NCBI GenBank assembly: GCA_007922195.1
Contig: ML681981.1
Location: forward strand, 15,633,940-15,697,939
DNA length: 64,000 bases
From: Podocnemis expansa
Taxonomy: Eukaryota > Chordata > Testudines > Podocnemididae
Reading direction: 5' to 3'
Below the pieces are notes generated by a model that saw nothing but the letters and a program-made list of their open reading frames with translations, did not search any database and was not told the origin of the DNA. The translations under genes were made by a program, and so were the position numbers. This document shows, in pieces, positions 41,341 to 53,654 of this stretch. Positions within the stretch are counted from its first letter, which is position 1. Every line of letters begins with the position of its first letter.

Positions 41341-41911
41341 TGCTATTTTATATCTACAGCTATATATTTTTAAACATTTGGAATTACCACAGATGTACCA
41401 TATCAGCACAACTTCATGTCTTAGTTTCAGGCTGCAGCATTCAGCAAGTGCTAAATGTACATGGTGTCAGAGTATCAGAGAGAGAAATCGGAATTAACAA
41501 CCTTACCAAAGACAAAACACAGTGTCCATTCTGTGCTACTATGTTTCAGTATAATTTAAAAATATAAAATAAATAGCACAGAGACCCGTAGTTAGTGTCA
41601 GAAGTCCACCCCTTGCCCCCTTCCCCTCCCGACTTTGTCTTTATTGGTAATCCAAAAACACCTAAAACTTCCAAAACCCTGAACAGCACTATAATATAAA
41701 CCTCAGCTAACACTTCCGCCTCAAGACAGGCTGTTATAATGGTTTTCTTTCAGGTCCACCTCTGTTCTAGAACCCTAATTTCCTCTTAGCCCAAAAGAAA
41801 TATTTGCACAACCTGCATATCTTTGCTGCAGCTACCTGTACTTGGCAACTGAGCCTAGGGGGAGTCAACAGAAAAACCTTGCATTTAAGTAGAGTATCTT
41901 ACAGGCTACAT

Positions 41912-42190
41912 CTACGCTGGGAGCTGGGAGCATTTCCCTCCTCACACAGACACATTAGGCTAGCTTTCATGTGAGTTAGCACACTAAAAACAGTGGTGTA
42001 ACCACGGCAGCACCACAAGTTAACCATTCCTAGTACAACCCCCACACAAACTGTGGCAGCTAGGCCCTAGTGCTGCTCTCCGTGCTGCTACAGCTATACC
42101 TGACTATTCTTAGCACACTCGCTCAGGTGAGAGCTAGCATAAGTATGTGCCTGAGCCGGGAGTCACACCCTGTGCTGCAAAGATAGTTCA
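41912..42190. mobile_element. Harbinger-type element, diverged
   Basis: Left end aggctacatctacgctggga, with the interior partners tagctttcatgtgag and gctcaggtgagagctagc, and right side gagtcacaccctgtgctgca. It belongs to the same broad class as 36681 and 44406 by its end, but the right terminus is eroded. Confidence 0.55.
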
Positions 42191-44370
42191 AGTCTGCCAA
42201 CTTGTTACATAAACATAGACCACAAACACATCTACTCCAAAACAAGACTAAATTATTGCAAGGAACTTTGCAAACTGAAGAACACATGGCAGATTGCAGA
42301 GGGAAGTGACTGAAATAAATATGTGACTATCTTTGCAAAATGAAATGGTATGTTCTTTAGAATTTTGTATCACTCTGTAGTAGCAGCTTGTCTGTTACAA
42401 TTTTATAAGATAGTTTTACAACATGTTGATCTGCTAGAACCATCTTACAGTAGAAACCTTGTTGGTGACTAGTTCTTGTGTCTGTGAAGCAGAAAGTAGA
42501 GCTCTTATAGAACATCTCATAGAAGTAACAACAAAACGTAGGAAATTTGTTGGTGAGCTATTAGGCTTCACTGACATGGTACAGCATCGCCCCACCCCAC
42601 CCTCCAAGATTCCCTAAAGTGACTGTACCCAAAGCACCACAAAATATACTCGGAAAATGCTGCATTCCATTTACAGTTCTGAAGCCTGCAGGAAATTCCA
42701 GCCTGTAAGTCAACTCTTTTTGACTTTTTCTTGTTTATTTTTTGTGCATGTTTAGCTGACTCATTGAAGGGACAAGCTTTTTGGAAATGTAGTCTCTGCT
42801 GTGACTATTCGAAACCTCTCTTCCCTGGTCCTACTCACAGTAAACCCCTTCTTCCAGAATTTCAACATACAGAGGCTAAAATTCTTACTGTCAATCATGC
42901 AGAAGATAAATATAGCAGAAGTACAGTAAAGCAGAACGAAACTTTTCCTAGTTGAGTAGATTGAGAGTACATGACAAGATTGAGACTGCTCATTAGGAAA
43001 TAGTGATTTGATTCAGAATGAGTCAGAATCTTAAAACTGTCATGTGATATTAGATCTGAAACATTAACAACCAGAGTGACCACCTCGAATGTCATCACCA
43101 GAAACCAAATACTGACATCTTCAGAATATGTTTTTGAAAAAAGATTCCAAACCCAAATTCTTACCCATGAAGAGTGGACTCTCTGATGAAACACTGTACC
43201 TTGACACTTATGTTTCAGGCAGTGTTGCAGCTTGGGGGCTCAAGGGCAGAGCAGGGTTGCAGTTGGGAGAGTTACACCTTTCTCCCCCTCCACCCCTCAG
43301 TTTCTTGAGAATCTAAACTACTGTAAAAACATTTTAATTTCTAGCTCTTAAAAAGGCCAAGTAAACCTTTTAAATTAGTCTGAGACCTAGCCTTCATTGA
43401 CAGCAGCAAATTTGCTGTCCTCAAGATCAACCTTCCCAAACCACCAATCAGGTCTGGGAAGACCCTCTCAGCTGACCCGGAAGCTGATCACTAAAAATCA
43501 CACCTGCAAGTGGAGTAGTGCTGAGTCAAAGGGAGGGCATTTCCCTTCGACCCAGCACGTTGAAGACAGTGTGGTAAGTAGGCGCCAGGCAGTCCACGGA
43601 GCCATGCAAGATACTTAAAGTATTTTGCATATCTCCCTTCAACTGCCACTGAAATCCTGTTGCTGTGTGGACCTGCCCTCAGAATCAGTGTAGGCAAAGT
43701 ATGAGACAGTATCTGTAGGAGAGGCATGAACTTTCAACTTCATCTCATATCAGTGTTTAACACTGAACACAAACTGCTAGAGGAGGATAGCAATATCGAT
43801 GTTGTTTATTGATTTCAAAGGCTAAAAGAGCATAGTTAGGGACCTGAGCCTCTCGCTTCAGATCTCAAACAGCCTGAGTGCAGAGAGTCACCCTTGGGAT
43901 CTGTGGCCACACACAATTGATGTAGGCCTTGTCTGTATTAAACAATTTTATCATGTTTGAATAATGTTGCAAACAACTGAGTTAGCCAACACAACCCATG
44001 AGTGAGCAGTCAGTGTAGACCAGGACAAATTGTGTTAAGTAGTGGGCCAAGCTACCTCTGATTCACCTTGTTTGACTAATATCCAAATATGTCAAAACAT
44101 TCTTGCATGGACCAGACCTAATTTGAGGAAGGTAATCAAAAAGCTGACTAACAGCCACATCCAATTTCACATGTTAACAGATAATACCCTTGCAGGCAAA
44201 ACATGGAATAGAAACACCAGTGCTCATTCTGATGGATGAGCTTCTCCTGGCCATAGATGTCTGCTCTTGTACAAATAGGTCTGACCAGGATGCTATGGAT
44301 AATCTTTTACTATCCTATCAAACATGTAATAGGAAGTAATGTAAAAGAACTGACGAATTCAATCATTGCA

Positions 44371-46240
44371 AGAGAGACAAGGTGGGGAACCAATTCCCTT
44401 TATTAGGCTATGTCTACACTCCAAAAGCTAAGTTGACTTTATTACATTAACTTAACAACTTTAAGTAGACCTTATTAAGTTGACTTAGTGAGGCCACATT
44501 GCATAAAGTCAACTTTATAAAATTAACTTAAGCCTGGGGACCCATTTAAAGTGGACTTAATAAAGTCCACTTTAAATGGATCCCCTGTCTTAAGTCACAT
44601 TTATAAAGTCGACTTAAATGGCTCCACTGCACTAAATCAACTTTATTAACTCAACTTTGATGGGCACATTGTGTTAAGTTGACTTAATAAGACTTAACCC
44701 TTAAAGTCAACTTTAAGTGCAGGAGTTACTAAGTTGACTTAAGGAAGCCTTTAAGTCAACTTAATGAACTCCAAATGTGGCCTGGGCTTCGCTTACGTCA
44801 ACTTAAGCCTCCTTAAGTTGACTTACACCCATACTGTAGACGTACCCTTAGACCAACTTCTGCTCTTCTTCAGGACTTGGAAATTCACTCAGAATGTTAC
44901 AGCTAAATACAAGATGGAACAGACTTCTTAGTATAAACAATTAACACATATTTCAAGTGTGACCTATTGACACTCCTTCAGCCATAAGCAGGAAAGGAGT
45001 GGGGATGCGGGGGAAGGAAACAGCTGGAGAGAATTATCAGTGTGTTATAAATTGTTGTAATAAGCCATAAGTCCAGTGTCTAAGTTTAGTCCATGACTTT
45101 TAGCATCTAGCAAACTTATGAATTTAAGCCTTCAGGCTCATTTTTTGAAAGAGTTGTGCAGGTTTTTTTGAGGATGAGAACTGAGAGAGGACATATAGAG
45201 TGATCATTTTGTGAAAAGCGTTCACTCACAGACATTGTGGTGGTGTTGTCTTTCATCATTTCCTTGTGTGAGTTCATGCAATTGTCTTGTTTCACTAACA
45301 GCTAGCATTCAGGCATTTAGCACATAGAATGAGGCAGGTACACCACATATTATGACAGACCTCAAAGATGTGTTATGGGGGTGTTGAGCATTGTAGCAGT
45401 GGAGATATGTCTGCAGGTTTTGCATCTGATCTTCTAGCAATGCTGAGCAGTGTTTTGATTTGGTATGTCTTGGGCCATGGGGAGCTTGCTTTTGATGATG
45501 AGTTTGGAGAGGCAGGTGCTGTTTGAAGGCTAGAGGAGGTTCAAGGAAGATTCTTTGAGAATGGGGTCTCCATCAAGCATGACCGAAGCGTGACGATACT
45601 CCATACAGTTTCCAGTGTGGGTGGTATGTTACAACTAGAGTTGTGTGGTCAGAAGGCGTTTTCTTTCTGTATTGAAGCAGATTCTTTCAGGGTATTTGGG
45701 TTGCCCGTTCCAATCTACTTCTTTGATGCAGTGCCCTTGTTTGGTGAAGGCAGTTGTGTGTTACTGTGTGTACCCTGGATTTCCACCTTAGAATATATTC
45801 TGTGGTATCTGCATGCCTCACCATAGCTAACAGATTTCTTGGCGTGTTTAGGCAGGTTACTGGATCTGCGAAGGTAGGAACGATGATTTGTGGATTTCTT
45901 AAATATAACTGTCTCTAGGGTTCCACTGCTGAAGCTGATCATGGTGTCCCGGAAGTTGAGACTGGTGTGGAAGTGCTCAAGGGACAGTTTAAGGGATGTG
46001 TAGTGGCTGCTGAAGTTGTGGTAGAAATGTATGAGGAAGCTGTTTGCCCAGACAATGAAAATATCATCAATATATTGTTTTGTTGGTTTTGTGGTATGTT
46101 TGTTAGGCTGCAGACAGAGTGCCAACAGACAATTTTCTTTTGCCATCAAATTGCCTATTAGGAGAGACGGGATCTTAAATTCAGCCAGAGTTGTCTTTTC
46201 AGCTTCCTGGAATTTTCAGAGCATGTTAGGATAAAGGGCT
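44371..46240 (-). mobile_element. Penelope-like retroelement, decayed, interrupted by a Harbinger element
   Basis: The minus frame at 45715-46149 contains the RT motif YIDDIFIVW and downstream text SLKLSLEHFHTSLNF and SYGEACRYHRI, matching the conserved order of Penelope-type reverse transcriptases. The low-coordinate end starts agagagacaaggtgggg, as in turtle/crocodilian copies. A Harbinger element (44406-44847) sits inside it. Other frames are broken, so it is inactive. Confidence 0.75.
44406..44847. mobile_element. Harbinger-type element built of TTAAGTTGACTTAA palindromes
   Basis: Left end ggctatgtctacact, right end tactgtagacgtaccc, 3-bp duplication tta on both sides (44403-44405 and 44848-44850). 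Removing it joins the flanking Penelope-like text ccctttatta and gaccaacttctg in the expected order. The 442-bp interior repeats aagttgacttaa and aagtcaacttta over and over. Confidence 0.9.
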
Positions 46241-46687
46241 CTGGGAAATAGTCTGAGAATTTAAACACAGTGGGAGACCCAGAAAACAAGATTTTCTCCC
46301 CCCCCCCCATCCTAATTAAAATTTACACAAAAGCACTGGCAGAAACTGTACTATATTGAAGTTTCCAATGTTTGTGGGGTTAGATTTTAAGTATGAGCTT
46401 ACTAGCCTGCTATTTGAATATTGGCTGGTTTCCAACAGTTGATTTTGAGTCCTTTTTGTTTACTCATGTTCCCAATGAACTGTTCTGTCTCCCTAACAAA
46501 ATGGTTAAAAGAGGAAACATTCATGTTCTTTTGCAATATCCATATACTGCTGAAGATAATTTTTACTTGGCATATGATTATGGAATACAGAATATTTTTC
46601 TACTCTGACCAAAAAATTGATACACCTACAATATCTGTGGACCTTAGAACAAGACATCTTTATTTAATTAAGATCCAATTAAGTTCC

Positions 46688-46798
46688 CCCGTCTTCAAAG
46701 CGCCTGACAAAGTGGGATTTTCTCTCATGAAAGCTTATTCAATAAATAAATTTGTTTGCTTGTCTTTAAGTGCCACAGGACTCCTTGTTTATTTTATT
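46688..46798. mobile_element. SINE single arm
   Basis: Contains cctgacaaagtgggatttt, tctcatgaaagctta and ccacaggactccttgttt. It stands 38 bp from the next copy, which is in the inverted arrangement. Confidence 0.75.
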
Positions 46799-46836
46799 AA
46801 GGGCTGACCCAGTGCAGGAACAACAAAGAAAACATA

Positions 46837-47037
46837 AAACAAACAAGGAGTCTTGTGGCACTTTTAAAAACTAACACATTTCTTCATCACATGAGCTTTC
46901 TTGGAGAAAATTCCACTTTGTCAGATGCTTGAAATCGAAAGCTCGTACAATGAATAAATGTGTTAGTCTTTAAAAGGGTGACAAGACTCCTTGTTTGTTT
47001 TGCTGGACTAGACTGACATGCCTCCCCCTTTGGAACT
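46837..47037 (+). mobile_element. Fold-back SINE, copy D
   Basis: Left arm gagtcttgtggcactttta to ccactttgtcagatgct, then a shortened right arm gaaagctcgtacaatgaata to caagactccttgtttg. The tail ends ccccctttggaact. Flanking repeats aaagaaaacata and taagaaaacgta (46825-46836, 47038-47049) match at 10 of 12. Confidence 0.75.
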
Positions 47038-47944
47038 TAAGAAAACGTACTGGCTGCTTTTGCAACACGGCCTGAATCTGGAAGCTTATTGGTTATTATC
47101 CCTGGTCTGAAGCATTAAATATGCACTTTGTCTTTCATAAACTAATCTGCAAAGGGTCCACTTCTTCTACCCTTAATCACACTGAATAACACCTTACTGC
47201 ATGAGGAAAGATACTATTCAATAGAAATAAGAATACCAGGAATATCTGGGCTAACTTTACTCTGCCTGCCATCCGCATTGCAAAATTCTAGATCCAGTAG
47301 TGGTTTTGTTACTTAAAGGACACAAACATTTCCATGGAGAAGATGTTTTTCATTTTGGTAGGAAATTATTTGTAATTGGGAAACAGGTTTTCTTTTCTTT
47401 AGAGAGAAATATAAATATTAAAATGTTCTCATAATTTCCTTCATCCCTGCTCCCACTCCTCATAGTCATCATATCTCTGCATATTATATCTGGCTCATGC
47501 TGATGGTTTGGAAAGAAGGCAGACAGTAAATGCCACAATAGTGGCAATTAAAGAAAATCTGTTCCGAATAGAATCTCTTTCATGAACATTTATCACACAA
47601 CTGTCTCTGAACTAGGCCAGCACAATATTAAGACTATATTAGTTGTGTAGCTATCTCCTGGAAGAAAAGAGCCAGCCTTGTAAGAATACATTTAATGGTT
47701 GGTTGGGTACTGGTAATGCACACAATTGTGAGCAAACAAACACAATTTTCCAATGCAACCATACACCACGGCCTTTCTATTAGACAAGCAAAATTACATT
47801 CTAAGCTTCCAATCCTGCAAAAATCACTACTCATAATTATCTTTGTGGACAGTTCTGTAGCCCCATTGATTGAAAGGGTCTCTCTCACAGTGTTCATGGT
47901 CCAGTATGACAGCTACTGACAATGCATAAAAATATGCAAGTGTA

Positions 47945-48139
47945 CAAGGCCAGCCCAAAGATTTCTGGTGTCCTTGATGAACTGACTTTGGTGCTCCCCC
48001 CATACACATTTTATAAGAGTTTATACACCAAGATATTTTTTAAATAAAGAAAAAATTCACTTCTGTCTGATTTGGCACCCCTTAAAGCCTGGAGCCCTAA
48101 GTGACTTCCTAGTTCATCTATATGGTTGGGCCAACCCTG
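47945..48139. mobile_element. hAT miniature element (CAGGGCCAACCC type)
   Basis: Ends caaggccagccc and gggccaaccctg are inverted repeats. Flanks caagtgta (47937-47944) and cccgtgta (48140-48147) match at 6 of 8. Same ends as 50919-51234. Confidence 0.65.
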
Positions 48140-48235
48140 CCCGTGTACTAATTTTTGCAGGATCCGGGCCTAATTTTACAATTTATTCAAGAACAAACCA
48201 ATAAAACAAAATGGATATGTTATTGCAGACAGAGC

Positions 48236-48310
48236 CTGATCCAGCTCCAAGTGGAAATAAAGACAATATTTCCACTGACTTCAAAGGGATTTGGGATTAA
48301 GTCCATGATG
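48236..48310. repeat. Ancient palindromic transposon remnant
   Basis: gcctgatccagctccaagtg through ccactgacttcaaaggga is a diverged copy of an old sauropsid palindrome around the phrase ttgacttcaatggga. Confidence 0.5.
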
Positions 48311-48667
48311 ATTCCTTTCCTTTAACATTTGGACATTTAAAATTGGCACTGCCTTTAAGAAAAATCTAGAAAGCCTTCAGAATCAGGCTCACAGTGGATT
48401 CCTCATACTGGAGAAACATGTATTTTCATTTATAAACATTCTGACAAAAAAACTCTTTTAAAGGGTATTTAATAAGATGATGACATTGTTTTATAATTTA
48501 CATTTGCATTATTTTCTAATATACATTTGCCTTATTTCATCTTTCAGTCTTATACCTTTATTTTAAAAAAGCCTTTAAAACATTTTGAGCAGATAAAAAT
48601 TAACTGATAAATGATAAAAACAGACCATTTAATTGGATACAGCCCTGATTTCAACAAAAATAATGAA

Positions 48668-48822
48668 TGATGTGGTTTAGGCTCAAATCCTGCAAAGATT
48701 TAAACACATATTTACCTTTAAGTATGAAAATTGCCCCACTAAATTCAGTGAAGCTGTTCTCATGCTTAAAATTAAGCATGTAGTTCAGTCTTTGCAGGAC
48801 TGGGGCCTACATTTGCAGGTAC
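48668..48822. repeat. Ancient palindromic transposon remnant
   Basis: Left part ggctcaaatcctgcaaagat, right part gtctttgcaggactggggcc, with inverted ttaaacacatatttacctt and gcttaaaattaagcatg inside. A widely shared sauropsid repeat with long inverted ends. Confidence 0.65.
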
Positions 48823-48949
48823 AGTTACATATTTTGTTGTATTTTTTCTCCAATGTTCCCATTTTGAATATTCTTTTCATAATAATGCAGAATTTCACAT
48901 TTTTTCTACAATCAATCAAGTCTGAAAGTTCTTTTTTAAAAATAGATTT

Positions 48950-49005
48950 TGGCCTCAATCCTGCTCCCACTGAAGTCAGAGAGACTTTTAGTTCTCTGAT
49001 GTCAC
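48950..49005. repeat. Ancient palindromic transposon remnant (half)
   Basis: ggcctcaatcctgctcccac followed by tgaagtcagagagac is half of the same class of old palindrome. Confidence 0.45.
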
Positions 49006-49627
49006 TGCTGAAATAAATTGAAAAATTGTCTTTTAAATTGCAAAACAAGTTAATTCTGCCACCAATTCTTCATTTTATACTCGTACAAATAATCCTTAGT
49101 CACATGACAGCTAGGTGATGTCAGTTGGACTACTGAGTGTGTGCAGATTTCAGCCCTTTGTTGAAAGGTCTGTTTAAAGCACTACTATATTTTTCAAATT
49201 TTTAATTTCAAACAGAATCTGACATTTTGCTTTATTGCTCAACAGATGTCTTTAAAACATACTTTTTCTTTTGAGTTAAAGCACTACTGAGCATCTATAG
49301 CTAACAAGAAACTAGATATTCGATATATTGAGAAATTCTACTTAACATTATTTTTCATTAAGAATTATTTGCAGCTTTCAGTATTCATGTTACAGAAATA
49401 TTCAACAAAAAGTAAACAATTAAATTAATAGAACATTTTATAAGCAAATAATTCTCTTTTAAGAACATTAACACACGGCAACTCCTTCAGCCCTTCTCTT
49501 GTGAGTGGGTCCACAGACTTCAGTGAAAAGACGGCTCAGCAGCTCCCAAGTGCCACTGTGTCTCACATGCTCAGACACACAGTAACAAGGGTTTCAAGAC
49601 TGAGTCCACAGTTTCTTGTTCAGTACT

Positions 49628-49655
49628 AAGTTAGCTTTTTTTTTTTTTTTTTTTC
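49628..49655. repeat. Poly-T tract
   Basis: About 24 consecutive T after ttagc, with no recognisable retroelement attached. Similar T runs occur near 61805 and 62888 within CR1 sequence. Confidence 0.9.
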
Positions 49656-50918
49656 TCTTTGCCAGTCTGCTCACAGGTTTATAACTTCAACCAATAAAAT
49701 ACTTTTCAAAAATGAACCATGACAGAAGTTTTTCTCAGTGAATGAAACTAGTCCTGGCTTTTTGAAAAATGAATACAATGGCCAAAGAGAGAGAGAGAGA
49801 CAGAGAGGAAATACCCCTCTGCACATGCATTTGTGCAATCGTTTGCTTGAAAGCAAAACTGCTTAAGATAATTCTGTGCTGTGAAATAAACCCTATTACA
49901 GCAAAGTGGGGGGGGAAGGGCTAAACCTCAAAAGGTAAATTCTGCTTGGTGGGCATACTTCTGTTCAGCCTGAATCTTACCCTAGTAATCAGTGATGATG
50001 CCAAACCTCAGACTGCACTTCAAAAGTTTGTTTTCCCAAAACATTGGAATCTGTGGGACTACTTGAATATGTAAGGACTACATAAGTGAGTAAGAGTTTC
50101 AAGATTAGATTTATTCTCTCCCATGTAAACCACCTACTATGAAATTACACTGGAAATTCTGCAAAATTTTAGTTCAAAGAGCTCCATCATTACCAGTGGA
50201 ACAGGATTTTGCAAGTCTGAAAACACCACTGCTGTTCCTATATTTGTGGGAAATCCCAGTTATCTCAAGGCATTCACAAAGGCAGGGTGGGGGGGAGATG
50301 GGCAGACCGGAGGGAGCAGCTTGAAGAGCACAGGCTTTTCCTGCTTCCTCCCAGAGCCTTCTTTTTCTTCCCTAGCGGCTCCGATTCCTCCCCTTGCACA
50401 TTTACAGACCATTTTTGGCTAGTGCACATGCTCCTTTCATTCCCTACCCTCCAAAAGGAGGACATATTACATGTCAGTTCTTTCTGTGCTAAAAGGCTGC
50501 CTTTACAACTAGCTGAACTGCACAGTGCTATGCCACAGAACACACTGCATAAGGACTAATTGATTCCTGGGGCTCAGTTAGCATTACTCATCAACAGCAA
50601 GCCAAACTGCTACACTGGGATTCCATTTTTTATTCAGTGGTTGGAACAAACTGAGTGGAGCCACACTTGTTCTTTGGCACAATCTAACTTTTTATGCCTG
50701 TTAATTTTGGCACTACTACACCAATCTCTTTCATCTAGCAAGAACATAAATTATTTTAAAGAGCTCGACAGAGACATCCTGGTTACCTCAAAGAAGTCAT
50801 TCAGCTAAGAGACAGACAGTTTGAAGCGCCAAAATGACTGTACTAACACATGGGTTTTTCATATCAGTGTTAAACTATATTTTAATTTTCAATAATATCT
50901 TATCCTGTAGTATGGCTT

Positions 50919-51234
50919 CAGGGCCAACCCAAGGTTTTTTGGCACCCTAGGCGTGTGTGACTTTGCTCCCTTCCTCCCTTTCCTTCCTAATATCTCCACA
51001 CCAAGCCTGGCCACATTGTGGCTGGAACCAGCTTCCCGGCCGTGGCCTGATGCTGGCGGTGGTGGCGTGGCATCCCTGGCTGGGGCTCGCTTCCTGCCCA
51101 TGGCCCAATGGCAGTGGAACAGAGCAGCAGGGTTGCTGGCCCTGGTCCCAACCCCAGCCCAGCCCTTGGCCACCCCCTTCTGGTTGGCACCTTAGACAAC
51201 CTCCTAAGTCACTTCTATGGATGGACTGGCCCTG
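50919..51234. mobile_element. hAT-like element (CAGGGCCAACCC...CTGGCCCTG)
   Basis: Left end cagggccaacccaaggt, right end atggactggccctg. The inner phrases ttggcaccctaggc and ttggcaccttagac recur at both sides. Target duplication is unclear. The GC-rich interior gives spurious open frames. Confidence 0.6.
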
Positions 51235-52040
51235 ATGGCACTAATTTTGAATACGACACATGTTCATGAACAATTTCTAGGGAGAGAAAGAAAAAAATAC
51301 CAACTCATGTTCTGTTTACTTTGTAAATGAAGAGTATATTGTAGTGTTTTCTTGAAATCAGTTTGTAAAGGAGAGTAAAATCAGCCTTCCTAAATCTGCC
51401 TCACCCAGGTCACATAACTTTTATGTAGGAGACAGTACTAATACTACTTTTTTGTTAATGTGGTAAAACTTGGATAACTTTGCATTTGGACTCTCATTTT
51501 CAGGATGATTTTTCAAGGCTAGGTTAAATGGACAGATTTTATTTAATAAAAACACTGTGCTCTCTCTGCAAACATATGACAGGCAGCTGTGTGAAGGGAG
51601 GTTATAGAAAGATTTGTCCAGTGCATACATTGTCAAACACAAAATCCTGTAAGTAGATGACAAATTCCACACTAAGTTTTGATGGAGTCATTTTTTTTCT
51701 TATTCCTTAAAAGCAATAGTTTTAAATTAGCTGTGAAAATGACCCTACTTTGACAGTTACACTACATTCTTCTTATAAATAATAGGTTTTACCTTAGGAA
51801 TTTGAAAGCTACTGTTGTCTAAGGCCTGGAACCTGTGACATGCAGGATTGATTTCAGTAAGTCCTTGCTGGTCCAAAGAACAAGTAGCAGTTAAAATTAC
51901 CTCATAATAAAAGCAGACATGTTAGTTAAGTTGCTTAATGCACCAGTGAAAAGTGCTCAGATTGTGTAGTAATAAGCTTGGGATAAGAACTTACAAAGAA
52001 CAGAATAGAGAACATCAGTCAAACACTTCCATTGAACAAA

Positions 52041-52138
52041 ATAAGCATGGAGTCCTGTGGCACATAAAGACTAACAAATTTATTTATCACATGAACTTTC
52101 GTGGGAGAAAATTCCACTTCATCAGATGCTTCATATAA
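52041..52138. mobile_element. SINE single arm
   Basis: gcatggagtcctgtggcaca, actaacaaatttattta, ctttcgtgggagaaaatt and ttcatcagatgctt form one arm of the SINE family. It lies just upstream of the nested pair at 52221-52469. Confidence 0.75.
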
Positions 52139-52220
52139 TACAGGAGTAAAGGGCCATCTAATAAAATGAAAGACAACAAATTTAAAAGTGACCAAACTAA
52201 CCTTTGTCACTAAGCTGTTA

Positions 52221-52469
52221 GTCTTTAAAAGTGCCACAGGACTCCTTCCAAAAGGGGTAGCTGTGTTAATCTAGTTCAGCATAACAAGCAAGGAGTCTTG
52301 TGGCACTTAAAGACTAAGAAATTTACTTATCGCATGAGCTTTTGTGGGAGAAAATCCCAACTCGTCAGTCTGTGTGATTTTCTCCCATGAAAGCTCATGC
52401 AATAAATAAATCTGTTAGTCTTTAAGTGCCACAAGACACCCTGCTTGTTTTACAGGACTCCTTGTTTGT
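52221..52469. mobile_element. SINE fragment split by a second SINE
   Basis: The fragment gtctttaaaagtgccacagg plus actcctt is flanked by a perfect 10-bp duplication taagctgtta (52211-52220 and 52470-52479). The fold-back SINE 52248-52451 sits inside it, showing at least two rounds of insertion. Confidence 0.7.
52248..52451 (-). mobile_element. Fold-back SINE, copy E (nested)
   Basis: Starts with the inverted tail ccaaaaggggtagctgtgtt. Two arms meet near 52365-52375 (cgtcagtctgtgtga). It is flanked by a perfect 12-bp duplication acaggactcctt (52236-52247 and 52452-52463), itself SINE sequence, so this copy landed in an older SINE. Confidence 0.85.
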
Positions 52470-53654
52470 TAAGCTGTTATAGTTTCTCTAAAAGAAACAC
52501 GTCTCGCTAAGAAAATGGCAAGCTCTGAAAATACAGTAAGAAACAGGAACAAAATTGAGATACAAATTTTAACTTTAACTTGAAATATTGAGATTTTTTT
52601 AAAACAAAGCCACAGTGAGAAATTAAAAACAAAAGATAGAAAACAGATGTTCCCTGCAATTGGAAGCTCTGCATTTCAGTTTTACTAGGGGCAGGCTTGC
52701 TTCAGGGATGTCCAATAAAAAATTTGAGTGATTCTTGTACCTTAAAATCTTTAAGACAATGAAGTTGATCTATGTGAATAGACGTTTCCCATAATATAAA
52801 AAGTTAAAGCCATTGGCTTCAAACCATCCCACTGTAAACAAACTATCTCTTATCACAGTAAGGCATGCATTGCTTTGTTTAGAAAGGCAGCTCAGAGTTT
52901 GGCCTGGCATAAAATGCCATTTAAAGATCATTTATAATTCATATTACATTGTCAAATTAAGATAAATGCCTTGCTTCTAAAAAATACACCTTGTTTAATT
53001 ACAAGACGCAGTGATGGAAGACGTGAACTTTAATGTTTACTGTTCCCCTTCCCAAGCTTTAACTTTAGAGTTTATCTTGAATCTCAAGTCGAGGAGAAGA
53101 GATGCTGAATTTAGATATATACTTATACTGGCATTTTAAACTTGAACCTTTATATCCAGCCAAAGATTTAAATTACAGCCTCTAGAATTTTTTGTGGTTT
53201 CACATTACTTTCTATGTCTAACACCTATACTAATAAGGCTTAACTATCCAAATCTGAAGCAAGTCTGAAGTCTTCAGAAGCCTGAAAGTGAGCAATAGGC
53301 ACTCCAAAATAATATCACATGGTCAATTACCTTCTTTTATTTATCTCTCTACAAAAAAGGGTTGGGGGGGGAGGAGAATTACAAATAAACCCTGTGAAGA
53401 ACAACGAGGCCAGAAGCATAAAAAGAGACAGGTATCAGGAAATTCAGAAAGCAGCAGAAGCAGGCATCGCTGAATATGCCAAGTTTTAAATCGCTCAGTG
53501 ACACTGTCTGCATGAGGGGAACCATTTGTATTATTTAACAACCATATTTTGAAACTACAATAATCCATATAAGATACACCATGTCAGGTACCAATAGAAA
53601 GGTTATAATTTACTAAGAATAATTAGATTGTTTGTGTGAATGTGTGTCATATTT

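Noticed and set aside
45715..46149. 144-codon minus-strand frame as a host gene
   Set aside because: The YIDDIF motif and following text are those of a Penelope-type reverse transcriptase.
50281..50420. CpG island or PAPSS2 promoter with exon 1
   Set aside because: GC content rises only locally, CpG is sparse, and no start exon leading to a donor in the right phase was seen.
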